Source: Tritrichomonas musculus (Eukaryota > Parabasalia > Tritrichomonadida > Tritrichomonadidae). From it: a stretch of 64,000 nt of DNA. Each line of letters begins with the position of its first letter. Within the stretch, counting starts at the first letter, position 1. The notes under the pieces are model-generated. The model searched no databases, had not been told where the DNA came from, and was given only the letters and a program-made list of their open reading frames with translations. Location of the stretch: the NCBI GenBank assembly GCA_039105265.1, contig JAPFFF010000013.1, positions 1,860,001 to 1,924,000 of the forward strand, written 5' to 3'. This document shows, piece after piece, positions 22,670 to 35,286 of the stretch. The position numbers and the translations under genes are program-made.

Positions 22670-22688
22670 ATACTCATTTTTTAAAAAT

Positions 22689-22691
<3 letters not shown>

Positions 22692-22732
<41 letters not shown>
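22692..22732. repeat. 41-base T homopolymer
   Basis: An uninterrupted T run 15 bp right of the MITE's target duplication. Confidence 0.9.
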
Positions 22733-25700
22733 CACAAAAATTAAATTGTATTCAAATTATTTCTCTTAAATTTTCTATACAAATATAAATGATATTTATG
22801 TTTTATTGTTATTTAAAATAAATATAAATGGTATATATATTTATTATAACCTTTATAAGATATATATAATAAGTATAAAAATGAAAATATTAATATTTTA
22901 AAGGTATATAAATAGTTCATTAATTGTGAACTTTTGGACGTTAAAGAAAAAATTAAAATAAATATATCTTGTTTAAATTAATTTAGATATATAATTAAAA
23001 TATAATATAATAGTATATAGATAACAAATATAAATATTATAATATTTATTAAATGCTGCATTATATTATATTTTAATAAATTTCTTATTGAAAAAAAATC
23101 GTTATTAATGTTTATGATTTTAAAATTGATTTTTGCAGCTCAGCCCCCTGAATCAAATTAAACTAAATTTAGCGTATCTTTATTAAATTAAATGTAAAAT
23201 ATTTAAATGTAATTATAATCTAAATAAATTCTTTATTTATTTAGATATTTTAAAAAAATATGTAAAAAATATGTTAATAATAATAATAATATTATTATTA
23301 AAATAACTTTAATATTTAATATATTGAAAACCAAAAAATAATCACAATACAAACCAACATATTTTTTTAGAAATTCATTGTAAATCATCGTTTAATTGAA
23401 TTTTTTCATTTTTTTTTTTGTTAATTTATCTATTTAATATATTATGTAAAACTTAAATATAAAATTTAAATAGTATATAAATAATAATATATATTATATA
23501 TATAAAATAAAATAATGATATAATAAAAATACTACTAGGATAAAAAACGTTTATTATTTCAATATAAAAAATATAATAACTGAAAAAGTTAAAAATTTAT
23601 TAAAAAAAAAATAAAATATAAACAAGTGTATCTCTAGAAAATAAATGTTTTTTAAACATATATGTATTAATAAGTTATCAATATATATATATACTATAAT
23701 GATTAATAAAACAAAATTATATATATATTTATATTTCATCAATTTTTATATAAAAAAAATTATATAGCCTCTCAATTATAAAACGATTTTTATTCAGAAA
23801 AATAAAAATAGAAATATCTCAAAAATAGGAGTATAAAATTCTTATCCATTAAAGTACATTCTTAGTTTCAAAATAAAAATAAAGAAAATATGATCAATAT
23901 TACAATATTTCGTCAATTTCTCTACATGAATACCTCTATTAATAAGTATCTTTATAAGTAAATAATTAATTAAAAGAATTTAAATTAATTATATCACGTA
24001 TCATTTTAAAGACGAAATATTAAATGAAAAGTTTACATGAAAATTCAATGCTTATCGTCAAAAAAGCATTGAAAAATAAAATAAAAAAATGAACAAAATG
24101 AAGGATTAACATATTTTATTATCTGAATATTTTCAATTATCATTTTATTGAAAATATATTTATATAATAATGTTTCCTTTTAATGCGTAACAATTCCCAA
24201 TATTCTTATTTTAGTAGTCATTTCAATTTTTTTATCACAATACTTGATGGGCCAAAATGGTATAAACGAAAAAACGTATAATTTGAGAGAAGCATTGTAA
24301 AATTGACCATATCAAAATCTTTAATATATTATATTTATTTCGGTAAGTATTTAAAAAAACTATATTTTAATAAATCATATAAAAATAATACGCATTATTT
24401 TACTAAAGTTTTTAGGTATTGCTTTTTTATCTTAGCAATAAATGAAGAAATGATTTTCGATTCATATCATATGCAAATAGGTAAAATTTGGTACGTAAAA
24501 TAGTCTTTTAACACGATAAATACGTTAAAAACAAGTAGTAAAAGATGATTGAATAGCTTTTTGAAACGGAATATTTGTTTCATCTTTTGAAGAGCAAAGC
24601 TTATAAATTAACCAAATATACAAAGATAAGAGCTTGTAAGTTAAATCATACTGCTGTTTGCTTTTTCAAATTTTGAATTTTTCTTGAGTTATGGCGTAAT
24701 CGGGATTGCATTCATTCGTGTTGATTCTTAGCTGTGTAAACTTCTTTAATAATACTAAAGCTCGATAATAATACGCATTTTCATGCATAATTTATCGAAT
24801 TTCCTTTGTTTTGATGAAAAATATTTTCATTATTTTCGCATTAAAATTATTATAAACCATTGAATTTTTAGTTTTTGGTTAATTTTGGGATTAAAAATGT
24901 TTGATAATATCTCAAAACGTACCGTTAGAAAAATTAATATTTTATTAAATATATTAATTAAATATATCATTAATAATAAATAAATATTCCATATATGCAA
25001 GTAGTCGGAGGTCAAATAGTTTCCTACGTTCTATATCAATTAAGAATATCATTTGATTTATACTATGCTATCCATTTTTAAAAATATCTGTTAAAAAAAA
25101 ACAAAATGAAATAAACTATTCAAAAATAAATAAAATATTTATTGATCGAATATCTTAATCTATTTTTGATATATCTCATAAAAAAGCATTAAATAATATA
25201 ATTATTTGTTTTTTTATGAAAATAACAGAAATATTTTATATTTTGTAAAAATGAAATAGTAATTATACAAAAAAGAAAGAAATCATTTTATGTTCTAGCA
25301 CTTTAAATGTAATCATTTTAATAAATAAAACTGTACTAATAACGCTAAATCAAATAAGCAAAGCCAATAGAATGAATTTTGATTTTCAAAAGATTTATAA
25401 ATGATGATGATCAAGTAACTTTTTGGGGCAAAAACTGAAATAAAAAACAAAAACAGAGTTTTGCTTTATGCACAAATTAAATGCTTTATATCAGAGCAAA
25501 CCCCAATTTTATTTTCAATGATTGATATCTAAATATTATTCATTGAAACAGAAAATCAAAAGAAATAGTTCAATAAAATTATTATTTATGATCTGAATAA
25601 TAATTGCTGGATATCAAATGTATTAAAAAGAATAGAGGTATTTTGTTAGGAATCGTTTTTTAGCGCCGTAAAAAATTGTAAACGGTTTTTTAGGGGGGTT

Positions 25701-26140
25701 TAATCATTTTATCTTTTTTATCAAACAATATAATTGCATTAGTGTTTGTTTATTTAATTTTAAAATTATTATATACTATGAAATTAAATTATAATACAGC
25801 TCGTATTTATTACTGTTGCAAAAAATCACAGTAATAAAGAAATTTTGAAAATTTTAAAATAATTTTAAAAAAATGAAAAATTTAAAGAATATTATAATTG
25901 AATATATTATATAATGCATATAAATTAAATATTAAAAAATATTGATATATAATATCTAAATTTATTTCAAAAATTATAAAAAAAGATTATTATTTTGTAA
26001 TACAAAAAGTTCTATCTTTATTCATTCAATTTATCTTTTCATTTTAAAAAAGTGGATCTTTGAATGATTCAATTTTGTCAAAAAAAAATTAATTTGTTAA
26101 GATATTTAAAGGTCAAAATTATTAGCCTTTAGAAAGGTGA
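22733..26140. other. 3.4 kb of very AT-rich DNA, no gene seen
   Basis: I find no ORF with protein-like composition and no RNA gene. At about 25807-25843 there is a TTTATTACTGT...ACAGTAATAAA inverted pair related to the hairpins at 26148-26257. Confidence 0.5.
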
Positions 26141-26147
26141 AAAAGTT

Positions 26148-26257
26148 CTTATTACTGCGGTTTGGCGGTTACAGTAATAAGGAATTCAATTTTATTTGAC
26201 CTATAATAGGTGAATAATGATCGCTTATTACTGCATTTTGGCGGTTACAGTAATAAG
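26148..26257. repeat. two tandem copies of a CTTATTACTG/CAGTAATAAG hairpin
   Basis: CTTATTACTG at 26148-26157 pairs perfectly with CAGTAATAAG at 26172-26181. The same arrangement recurs at 26224-26233 and 26248-26257, period 76, with a shared GGCGGTTA in both loops and AATTCAAT following. Similar arms occur at about 25807-25843 and CAGTAATAAG alone at about 26650. This is a small family of foldbacks, possibly MITE ends, upstream of the ankyrin gene. Confidence 0.7.
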
Positions 26258-26862
26258 GAATTCAATCTTATTTGGCCTTAGTATAAGGTCAAAAAAAATC
26301 TGTTTTAATCTACAAGGTCAATAATTCACTATATTTTTATAACAAAATTGATAATAAAAAAGAATCAGCATTCATAAAATATTCAATCACTTCTATCAAT
26401 TTTTTTTCATTAAATAATTAAAAACCTCAGAATATATTCAATATCTATAATCAATTTACTATAAAGGAAAAATAATTCATTCTCACAATATATTCAATGA
26501 GCTCATTCAATAAATTTTTTTTATATAATTAATTTATTATGAATTTATACTAAAAATATGAAGTGAATATGATAATAATTTTTCTATATTTTGAGAGAAT
26601 ACTTATTTAATTATTAATTTTTTAAAATTTAGGCATCGAACTTCAAAGTGCAGTAATAAGAAGCAAAAAAATTGAATGAGTGAAGAGTAATAATTTCTAC
26701 CTATAAATTATAATATAATTTTTAATTTCTATTTTCATTTATTAAATATTGAATAAAATATAAAATATTGATAATTTTTTTTTTCATTCAATATGGTTGA
26801 CCAACCTTTAGAAAAAAAAAAAAAAAAAATTGAAACACTTTTTTTTTCACCATTCTTGCACA

Positions 26863-28092
26863 ATGGACATTACTAAGTATTTAGATGAAATGAGAAACAT
26901 CGAAGAGTATTTCCAAGTATTCTTAGATGAAGAAGAAAACATCGAAAAAAATTTAAATAATCTCAACATAAAATTTGAAGATATGAAAATTAGAAATAAT
27001 AAACACGATCTCCGTCTTCTTTTACATTTTATTTCTAGTCTATGCGATAATTATTACCGTAGCCCCACTTTTTACATCAAAATCGAGCGAATTCTTCAAA
27101 TTTTCAAGGATGAAATCAAAAAGTTTTATTTAAATTCCGAAATATTCAATATTTTTAAACAGAACAAGCGAATCCTTCTATTTCTCATTAATGAACAACT
27201 ATTGACCGTCGACGAATACGTTTTCAAAAAAATCATTACATCTGAATATATAGAAAAAAAATACCCACAATATTTTGCACCAGAAATCAAACGTATTGAG
27301 AATGAAAAATGGTTTCCTAAAGATGAGTTGGCTGAAGATCTGGAAAAAGGGCAACCAGATAATTTTAATGAATTGCGAAATAAAGGTGAAAATGAAAGAT
27401 TTATTTGCAAATTGATTCGAGATGATTTGGTCGAAGATTTCATTACGCATGTTAATAAAAATAGTATTTCGGTTAATGCTGAAATCAATCCATCAATCTA
27501 TGAAACAAATTCATTTCTACTTGAAAGACAGAATTCATCAGAGCAAGGCATCACTTTAATCGAATACGCTGCGTTCTTCGGATCAATTCAAATTTTTACT
27601 TTTTTAAAAAATGAAAACGCAAGATTAACACCATCGTTGTGGCTTTATGTGATTCACAGCAATAATGCAGAATTAATTCATCTTCTTGAAGAACTTCATA
27701 TTGAAAAATCAACAACAGCTGAAGAAAAAGAAAAATTATACATAGAATGCTTCAAAGAATCAATAAAATGCCACTATAATTCCATCGCTAATTATTTTAT
27801 CAATAATTATCTACAAAGCAAAGATGCGAATTCAGAAGAAACGTTTATTCAAAGCTTGGAATATTATAATTTTTCATTTTTGCAAAATGAACGCGTAAAT
27901 AAATCATCATTTTGCCACTTATGCCATTTCGATTATTATACAATTGCAAAAGATTTTTCAACAATGAGGGATATTAATGTCAACAGTATTGTAATTCAAA
28001 ATCAAAACATTCAATACAATTCAAAATCAAATCATTCAATACAATTCAAAATCAAATTATTCAATGATATTCAAAATCAAATTATTCAATAA
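26863..28092 (+). pseudogene. DUF3447-type ankyrin protein, 5' part running into minisatellite
   Basis: From the ATG at 26863 (MDITKYLDEMRNIEEYFQ) about 375 codons resemble the N-terminal region of the very large trichomonad ankyrin family with DUF3447: charged helical repeats, then GITLIEYAAFFGSIQIFTFL and the HSNNAELIHLLEEL segment. At about 27995 the frame runs into a 25-bp minisatellite and reads IQNQ/NSKSN-type nonsense until a stop at 28090-28092. Ankyrin modules reappear downstream in fragments (28395-30720 and 31050-31300). The gene was therefore intact once and has been broken open by repeat growth. Such proteins are thought to mediate protein binding; their function is not established. 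Confidence 0.75.
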
Positions 28093-31015
28093 AATTACAA
28101 ATCAAATCATTCAATAGAATTCAAAATCAAATCATTCAATAGAATTCAAAATCAAATTATTCAATGGAATTCAAAATCAAATTATTCAATGATATTCATA
28201 ATCAAATCATTCAATAGAATTCAAAATCAAATTATTCAATAGAATTCAAAATCAAATCATTCAATTACATTCAAAATCAAATTATTCAATGGAATTCAAA
28301 AACAAATTATTCAATGGAATTCAAAATCAAATCATTCAATGAAATTCAAAATTAAATCATTCAATGATATTCAAAATCAAATCATTCAATAAAATTTTAT
28401 CATAATATAATCAAACATCACTTTATTTGGCAGTTGAAAAAGAAAATATTGAAATTGTCAAACTTTTACTTTCTAATGATAAAATTGATCTGAATATCAT
28501 TAATATTTTAATTTATTATATTGAATGAAATTCAAAATCAAATCATTCAATTTCATTCAAAATCAGATTATTCAATACAATTCAAAATCAAATTATTCAA
28601 TGATATTCAAAATCAAATTATTCAATGGAATTCAAAATCAAATCATTCAATTACATTCAAAATCAAGTCATTCAATTTCATTCAAAATCAGATTATTCAA
28701 TGATATTCAAAATCAAATCATTCAATGGAATTCAAAATCAAATCATTCAATAAAATTTTATCATAATATAATCAAACATCACTTTATTTGGCAGTTGAAA
28801 AAGAAAATATTGAAATTGTCAAACTTTTACTTTCTAATGATAAAATTGATCCGAATATCATTAATATTTTAATTTATTATATTGAATGAAATTCAAAATC
28901 AAATCACTCAATTTCATTCAAAATCAGATTATTCAATACAATTCAAAATCGAATTATTCAATGAAATTCAAAATCAAATTATTCAATGGAATTCAAAATC
29001 AAATCATTCAATTACATTCAAAATCAAATTATTCAATGAAATTCAAAATCAAATTATTCAATGAAATTCAAAATCGAATCATTCAATGATATTCAAAATC
29101 AAATCATTCAATGAAATTCAAAATCAAATCATTCAATACAATTCAAAATCAAATTATTCAATGATATTCAAAATCGAATCATTCAATGATATTCAAAATC
29201 AAATTATTCAATGGAATTCAAAATCAAATTATTCAATGAAATTCAAAATTAAATCATTCAATGAAATTCAAAATCAAATCATTCAATGATATTCAAAATC
29301 AAATTATTCAATGGAATTCAAAATCAAATTATTCAATGAAATTCAAAATTAAATCATTCAATGAAATTCAAAATCAAATCATTCAATGATATTCAAAATC
29401 AAATCATTCAATAGAATTCAAAATCAAATCATTCAATAGAATTCAAAATCAAATCATTCAATAGAATTCAAAATCAAATCATTCAATAAAATTTTATCAT
29501 AATATAATCAAACATCACTTTATTTGGCAGTTGAAAAAGAAAATATTGAAATTGTCAAACTTTTACTTTCTAATGATAAAATTGATCCGAATATCATTAA
29601 TATTTTAATTTATTATATTGAATGATATTCAAAATCAAATTATTCAATGATATTCAAAATCAAATCATTCAATGGAATTCAAAATCAAGTCATTCAATTA
29701 CATTCAAAATCAAATTATTCAATGATATTCAAAATCAAATCATTCAATGAAATTCAAAATCAAGTCATTCAATTACATTCAAAATCAAATTATTCAATGA
29801 AATTCAAAATTAAATCATTCAATAGAATTCAAAATCAAATCATTCAATAGAATTCAAAATCAAATCATTCAATAAAATTTTATCATAATATAATCAAACA
29901 TCACTTTATTTGGCAGTTGAAAAAGAAAATATTGAAATTGTCAAACTTTTACTTTCTAATGATAAAATTGATCCGAATATCATTAATATTTTAATTTATT
30001 ATATTGAATAAAATTCAAAATCAAATCATTCAATTTCATTCAAAATCAGATTATTCAATACAATTCAAAATCAAATTATTCAATGATATTCAAAATCAAA
30101 TTATTCAATGGAATTCAAAATCAAATCATTCAATTACATTCAAAATCAAGTCATTCAATTTCATTCAAAATCAGATTATTCAATGATATTCAAAATCAAA
30201 TCATTCAATGGAATTCAAAATCAAATCATTCAATAAAATTTTATCATAATATAATCAAACATCACTTTATTTGGCAGTTGAAAAAGAAAATATTGAAATT
30301 GTCAAACTTTTACTTTCTAATGATAAAATTGATCCGAATATCATTAATATTTTAATTTATTATATTGAATAAAATTCAAAATCAAATCATTCAATTTCAT
30401 TCAAAATCAGATTATTCAATACAATTCAAAATCGAATCATTCAATGATATTCAAAATCAAATTATTCAATGATATTCAAAATCAAATTATTCAATGGAAT
30501 TCAAAATCAAGTCATTCAATTACATTCAAAATCAAATTATTCAATGAAATTCAAAATTAAATCATTCAATAGAATTCAAAATCAAATCATTCAATAGAAT
30601 TCAAAATCAAATCATTCAATAAAATTTTATCATAATATAATCAAACATCACTTTATTTGGCAGTTGAAAAAGAAAATATTGAAATTGTCAAACTTTTACT
30701 TTCTAATGATAAAATTGATCCGAATATCATTAATATTTTAATTTATTATATTGAATAAAATTCAAAATCAAATCATTCAATTTCATTCAAAATCAGATTA
30801 TTCAATACAATTCAAAATCGAATCATTCAATGATATTCAAAATCAAATTATTCAATGGAATTCAAAATCAAATCATTCAATTACATTCAAAATCAAATTA
30901 TTCAATAGAATTCAAAATCAAATCATTCAATTACATTCAAAATCAAATCATTCAATTACATTCAAAATCAAATTATTCAATGAAATTCAAAATCAAATCA
31001 TTCAATTCAATTCGA
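27995..31015 (+). repeat. 25-bp minisatellite interleaved with six copies of an ankyrin-coding segment
   Basis: Unit ATTCAAAATCAAATCATTCA plus AT and three variable bases, period 25 bp, giving in-frame 25-residue peptide periodicity. Six near-identical segments of about 130 bp interrupt it, starting near 28392, 28752, 29490, 29871, 30232 and 30619. Read in one frame, each encodes an ankyrin helix pair (TSLYLAVEKENIEIVKLLLS). The blocks repeat with spacings of about 360-385 bp (one double spacing), so minisatellite plus ankyrin segment forms a higher-order unit that has been amplified. Confidence 0.92.
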
Positions 31016-31049
31016 AATTAATAATTATAATAAGATTTTCAAACATATT

Positions 31050-31305
31050 TTTATAATTCACCATTACATAAAGCTGTCATTTTAAAGAACTCAAAAATTG
31101 TTCAAATTTTGATTGATTGTAAAAGAGTGAACTGTAACATTGAAGATGAAATTATATTTTAATTTATATCAAATTCCATGTATTATATTTCATGGTAAGA
31201 TTCTTTATTTTTATGAAGAAAACCAATTGAATTAACTGATGATGAAGAAGTAATTTCATTACTTAAACTTAGAATAGATGCTTCATGCACAAATGATCAT
31301 CAATA
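31050..31305 (+). pseudogene. 3' ankyrin remnants of the disrupted gene
   Basis: After the repeat array one frame reads an ankyrin module, SPLHKAVILKNSKIVQILID (about 31058-31145). A later frame reads KPIELTDDEEVISLLKLRID (about 31220-31280), which resembles the C-terminal end of trichomonad ankyrin proteins. Stops and a shift separate them. With 26863-28000 they bracket the original gene. Confidence 0.6.
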
Positions 31306-31575
31306 AAATTTTAATTCACTGACTTATTTTTTATTATTATTTTTAATATTTTATTACATATTTTTAAGGATGATTTCTAAAAAGGTATATAGCAATGTTT
31401 GATTGATTGAGAAGTAATTTCATTGCTTAAACCTATAACAGATGCTTCATACACAACTTCAACAGCTGCAATCAAACACAAAACTAGTTTCACATAAATT
31501 ATTCAAAACAATCAAAATAAATTCAAAAGTTTGCATTTTACTCATTGCAGTTTTATTATTTATTTATTTATTTAT

Positions 31576-32410
31576 TTATTCATCTTTACGAACCATGATC
31601 AATATAATATGTTGCCAATATGCCTTCTCCCAAGAACAAATATTATCTATTGTTTTTTGTCCAAATTCAACAATTTCTATCCTTCCGAAAAATTGAAATA
31701 TAGAAATATTTTCTAAATCAGGATAACCAATAATACTTTCATCTGAACGATGGAGGACAGTAGATCCACGCACGATTTCTCTGAGATTTCGGCATTTCAT
31801 TAAATTATTTTTACCAAAATATTTCAATGATTTAGGTAAAAATATTTTTCCCAATAGATAATTCCCCAGGATATATCAGGATGGAACAAGTCAGGTCTAA
31901 TTCCTCTTTAAATTTTAGATTCGCATTGAGCCGTCCATGCAGCAATGTTTTGAATGTACCTAGCTGTTCCTGTTTCTTATTTCCTCATATAATTTTGTAA
32001 ATCCACAATCAACAACTATGAGACCAACAACGTTTTCAATATCACCTTGAAAATAGAGAGAACTAATTCCACCTTGTGAGTCTCTCATAAAAGGAATGAA
32101 TGGTGCATATTGTTATTGATCATCTGGTGCATATGAAATTGTAACACCTTCATAAATATCGACGAAATTGTGTGAAAGTGGGGCTCTTCGACCTTTTTCG
32201 AATTCAATTGGTGATGAATTAAATGTTCCTGGTTGATCAAGTTTCCCTGTTGGATCGGTTTTTAAATGTGTCCTTCCTTGATGAAATCCAGGAACTCTAA
32301 GATTGGTTTTACCTGTTTCAGGGAATTCAATTCTATCCAAAAATAGATTTACAAGAAATGTAAATGGATCATTATCACATAATTGAATTGAATGTTTGAA
32401 AATTAATGTT
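31576..32410 (-). pseudogene. fragments of one or two decayed genes
   Basis: At 31576-31854 a minus-strand frame reads LPKSLKYFGKNNLMKC...LREIV, resembling a BspA-like leucine-rich repeat remnant. From about 32340 down to about 31950 another minus-strand frame reads FVDIYEGVTISYAPDDQ, then a stop near 32113, then a continuing protein-like stretch (PFIPFMRDSQGGISSLYFQG). The second protein is not recognised. Stop codons and the short pieces indicate decay. Confidence 0.4.
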
Positions 32411-32659
32411 ATTCAATTCAATTCGAAATTAATAATTATTTTATAATCTTTCGTTAAACTTTCCTGATTCACATGCAATTTCTAAATCAAGTTTTCCTAT
32501 CAATAATATCTAATGTTCAAAATCGATTATTTTATTTAAATAATTATTTCGATCTTTTAATCACAATTACAACCTTTCCATGTCGTTCAAGATGCAAGTC
32601 TTCTCAATTTTTCTGATATATCCATTCGAAAAAAAATTTACTTTATTTATAATTCTCTC

Positions 32660-32765
32660 GGTACAACTTTTTGAGTTAATAAAACACTCAAAAAGTTGTA
32701 AAACAGAGAACTAAAATAATTTATAAATTTTATAAAGACACTTTTTGAGCGTAGCTCAAAAAGTG
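32660..32765. repeat. foldbacks of the CAAAAAGTG family
   Basis: CACTTTTTGAGC at 32739-32750 and GCTCAAAAAGTG at 32754-32765 form a perfect 12-bp stem with a 3-nt loop. Just left, CAACTTTTTGAG...CTCAAAAAGTTG forms another (about 32666-32701). The same design occurs at 17238-17264 (CACTTTTTGAAC tgc GTTCAAAAAGTG) and near 21372-21400. Short AAAAAGTG strings also recur at 32925-33000. Confidence 0.75.
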
Positions 32766-33990
32766 GCTATCTTGTTCACTTTATAAAAAATGCATGAATC
32801 AATAAAAAATTAATTGTAAAACATGATTTTATAAAAAATAATCCAAAAAATACACTAGAAATAAAAGGGTCAAACGCGAACTCTTCATTTTTTTTTTTTT
32901 TTTTTTTTTTTGGTAAATTTTGAAATGCACAAAAAGTGCCCAAAAAGTGACAAATACTGAAAAAGTTTTCCAAAAAGTGCTTTTTGCACAAAAAGTGACA
33001 AATTTGGAGAAAAAAAAAACTTAAATAAATCATAAATAGAATTAAAATGTTTTTATAAAAATTATAATATAAAATGTATAAGTCCATATGAAATAAAAAA
33101 TGGTATAAAATTGAGAAATGCAAATTATCCTATATATTTCATATATTTGATCTAATATTGTGAAAAAGGCAAATTATCATTTAATGTAGCTTGTATATTA
33201 ATATTTGCGTATCATTTTCGCGATAATATTGATACTTCTAATATTGATTGATTTTCTAAAAATAAAAGAAAATTACTTATTTGAAATTATTTAACGTTAA
33301 TTAACAAATTAGTCATCACCATTTTTAATTTAATAATGTTTTTTATGAGATAATTCTATATTAAATGTGAGATATTATTTTCTCAGAAAAAAAACAAAAA
33401 AATTAAAATTGATAATAAAATATTGAATGGCAATAGAAAAATTATTGAATTAATTATTATTATATTTCATATTTATTTATTTTAATATGTTCATGCACTA
33501 TACGGATATATAAACTTTAATCTGCTTATATAATATTATTAAACATATATTTAGTGGTTATTTTATATGATATAAATGTTATATTTTATAGAATTCATAT
33601 TTTATATTTTGTGAATAAAGTATAATTTTGAATAAAAATAATTATATATTGAATGCATTGAAATATTTATTTTTATAAACGGCTCTTTTATCTTTTATCG
33701 ATTTATTTTACAATAGAAAAGATTTTTAATATTAATAATATGATATAATTATTTAGTATATTGTTCATTATTTTTGGAGTTCCTGATATTTTCCTTTATG
33801 TGGTGAAAATTTAACAATTTGATGAAAATATTATATCTTCTCTTAATCCAGTTATATAAACTAGCAATAAACGATATAAAGTAATTTAATGGTTATTATA
33901 GTTGTTCATTCTTATTCTTTCATTTGTTTTCATAGAATCTTATTAAGAAATTTAATATTTTTTTTCCCCTCTCTCCCCTCACTATTTCAT
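32766..33990. other. AT-rich DNA left of element E1, no gene seen
   Basis: It contains an A/T homopolymer near 32888-32911 and AAAAAGTG-rich strings, otherwise plain AT-rich DNA. It ends with a CCCCTCTCTCCCCTC run at about 33966-33980, immediately before the tandem repeats at 33991. Confidence 0.45.
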
Positions 33991-34065
33991 TTAGTATATA
34001 TTAGTATATATTAGTATATATTAGTATATAATAAATTATAGTGTTATCTGATATTATGATAACAC
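33991..34065. promoter_or_regulatory. candidate rolling-circle origin: four iterons plus stem-loop
   Basis: TTAGTATATA is repeated exactly four times at 33991-34030. Ten bases later a perfect 8-bp stem, GTGTTATC (34041-34048) and GATAACAC (34058-34065), encloses a 9-nt loop, TGATATTAT (ATAATATCA on the other strand). CRESS-DNA origins consist of a stem-loop with a NANTATTAC nonanucleotide beside short tandem Rep-binding iterons. The loop matches this at 7 of 9 positions, including TATTA. It lies at the end of element E1 opposite the Rep-like gene. In AT-rich DNA chance is possible; origin function is inference. Confidence 0.4.
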
Positions 34066-34127
34066 AAATACTTTATTTATTTTATGCTTATTTCATACAA
34101 ATCATCAATTTTCGATTTTGAATATGC

Positions 34128-34691
34128 TCATTGAATTATTTCAATGGATAAAATATAAAGAAATGATTTTTTAATTTCTAACTTTAAACATAAGTGATAA
34201 TTGTTTACTAATTCATTATATTCTTTATTATAGACTTGTTTGAAGTCAGTGATGATTTCGCCGTTCTCTTTGAGTATTTTAATGGCTTCTATTCTTCGAA
34301 TTGGGTTTGCTTTTCCGGCACAACAACCAATATCTTCATCAAGATGTACTTCGACTTCTGTGACTTTGAGAATTGCTTTTATGATTTCTTCTAAGCACTC
34401 TTTAGGGACAATAATAGAATGCTTAAAGATTAAATTGCTTAAAAGCGCTTTATCCTGATTTAAAAGTATTTGAGCATACGTTTCTAAAATCACACTTTTT
34501 GCGTCTGTTTCTTTGATTTCCGGTTCTATTTGAGCATTCACGTCTCTCGTTATCACAATCTCTTCTTTTCCATCTTCTCGTTTATTTATAATAATATTAT
34601 TATTTATATTTGAAGTCGATGACGATGCTGCGGTTGGCTCCAATGCTATATTTGCGTTAACACCAGTTGCGTTTGTTCTCTTCTTGATCAT
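34128..34691 (-). CDS. E1 protein of unknown function, 187 aa
   Basis: The leftmost gene of E1, next to the candidate origin. The N-terminal 60 residues are low-complexity (Ala/Ser/Thr/Asn), followed by a predicted alpha/beta segment with an IGCCAGKANPIRRIEAIKIL stretch. No family recognised. The ATG at 34691 is the only one giving the full frame. It is divergent from the gene at 34812, with about 120 bp between them that may hold both promoters. Confidence 0.6.
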   Translation of the reverse strand: MIKKRTNATGVNANIALEPTAASSSTSNINNNIIINKREDGKEEIVITRDVNAQIEPEIKETDAKSVILETYAQILLNQDKALLSNLIFKHSIIVPKECLEEIIKAILKVTEVEVHLDEDIGCCAGKANPIRRIEAIKILKENGEIITDFKQVYNKEYNELVNNYHLCLKLEIKKSFLYILSIEIIQ

Positions 34692-34811
34692 TTGTCTTGG
34701 AGATAAACCTTAAAATTTTAAAGGACCAATTAACTTCTGAATTATCATAAGTAGCCGGCCATTTATTTAAGAAGAAAACTTTAGAAAGAATAATCAAATC
34801 ACACTTATATA

Positions 34812-35261
34812 ATGTCCATCCAACAACATGCCCATGAATTAGCTCAGATCCAAAAAGAGCTCATGCCCCTCATAGAAGACATCCGTGCTATATTAGAACA
34901 AGAAACAGAAGAGATCCCGATTTATAAAATAGAACAGATAATTCCACTCATGATGGTTCGATACTGCAAACTGAGAAACCAAGAAATAGCTACAAAAAGA
35001 CTAATAAATGTATGGATTCAAATGAATGAAGCAGAAAAAAGATATAAAGAAATGGAAGAAGAAGAAGAGGAGGAAGAAAAGAAAGAAGAAAAAGAAGAAG
35101 AAAAAGAAGAGAAAAAAGAGAAGAAGAAGAAAGAACCAAAATATATTAAAATGATCAGTACTGATTCTGACGAGAGTCCTTTTAATTTTTCTTCTGATGA
35201 TAATGAAAAAGAAGAGGATGAAGAAAAGAAAGAAGAAAAAGAAAAAGAAGAAGAAAAATAA
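34812..35261 (+). CDS. E1 acidic coiled-coil protein, 149 aa
   Basis: The only plus-strand gene of E1. Residues 1-75 are helical and heptad-like (ELAQIQKELMPLIEDIRAIL). Residues 78-149 are almost pure Glu/Lys with a short ISTDSDESPFNFSSDD insert. Highly charged coiled-coil proteins are common among Maverick genes, but their role is unknown. It converges on the gene ending at 35287, 25 bp away. Confidence 0.6.
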   Translation: MSIQQHAHELAQIQKELMPLIEDIRAILEQETEEIPIYKIEQIIPLMMVRYCKLRNQEIATKRLINVWIQMNEAEKRYKEMEEEEEEEEKKEEKEEEKEEKKEKKKKEPKYIKMISTDSDESPFNFSSDDNEKEEDEEKKEEKEKEEEK

Positions 35262-35286
35262 TTTAATTAATAAAAATTAATTTTCT

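Noticed and set aside
28521-31056. Many open frames with IQNQIIQ/NSKSNHSI repeats
   Set aside because: The 25-bp minisatellite lacks stops in most phases; these frames are by-products, not genes.
32776-33123. 115-codon minus-strand frame rich in Phe/Ile/Lys
   Set aside because: Typical random frame over homopolymer and AT-rich DNA.
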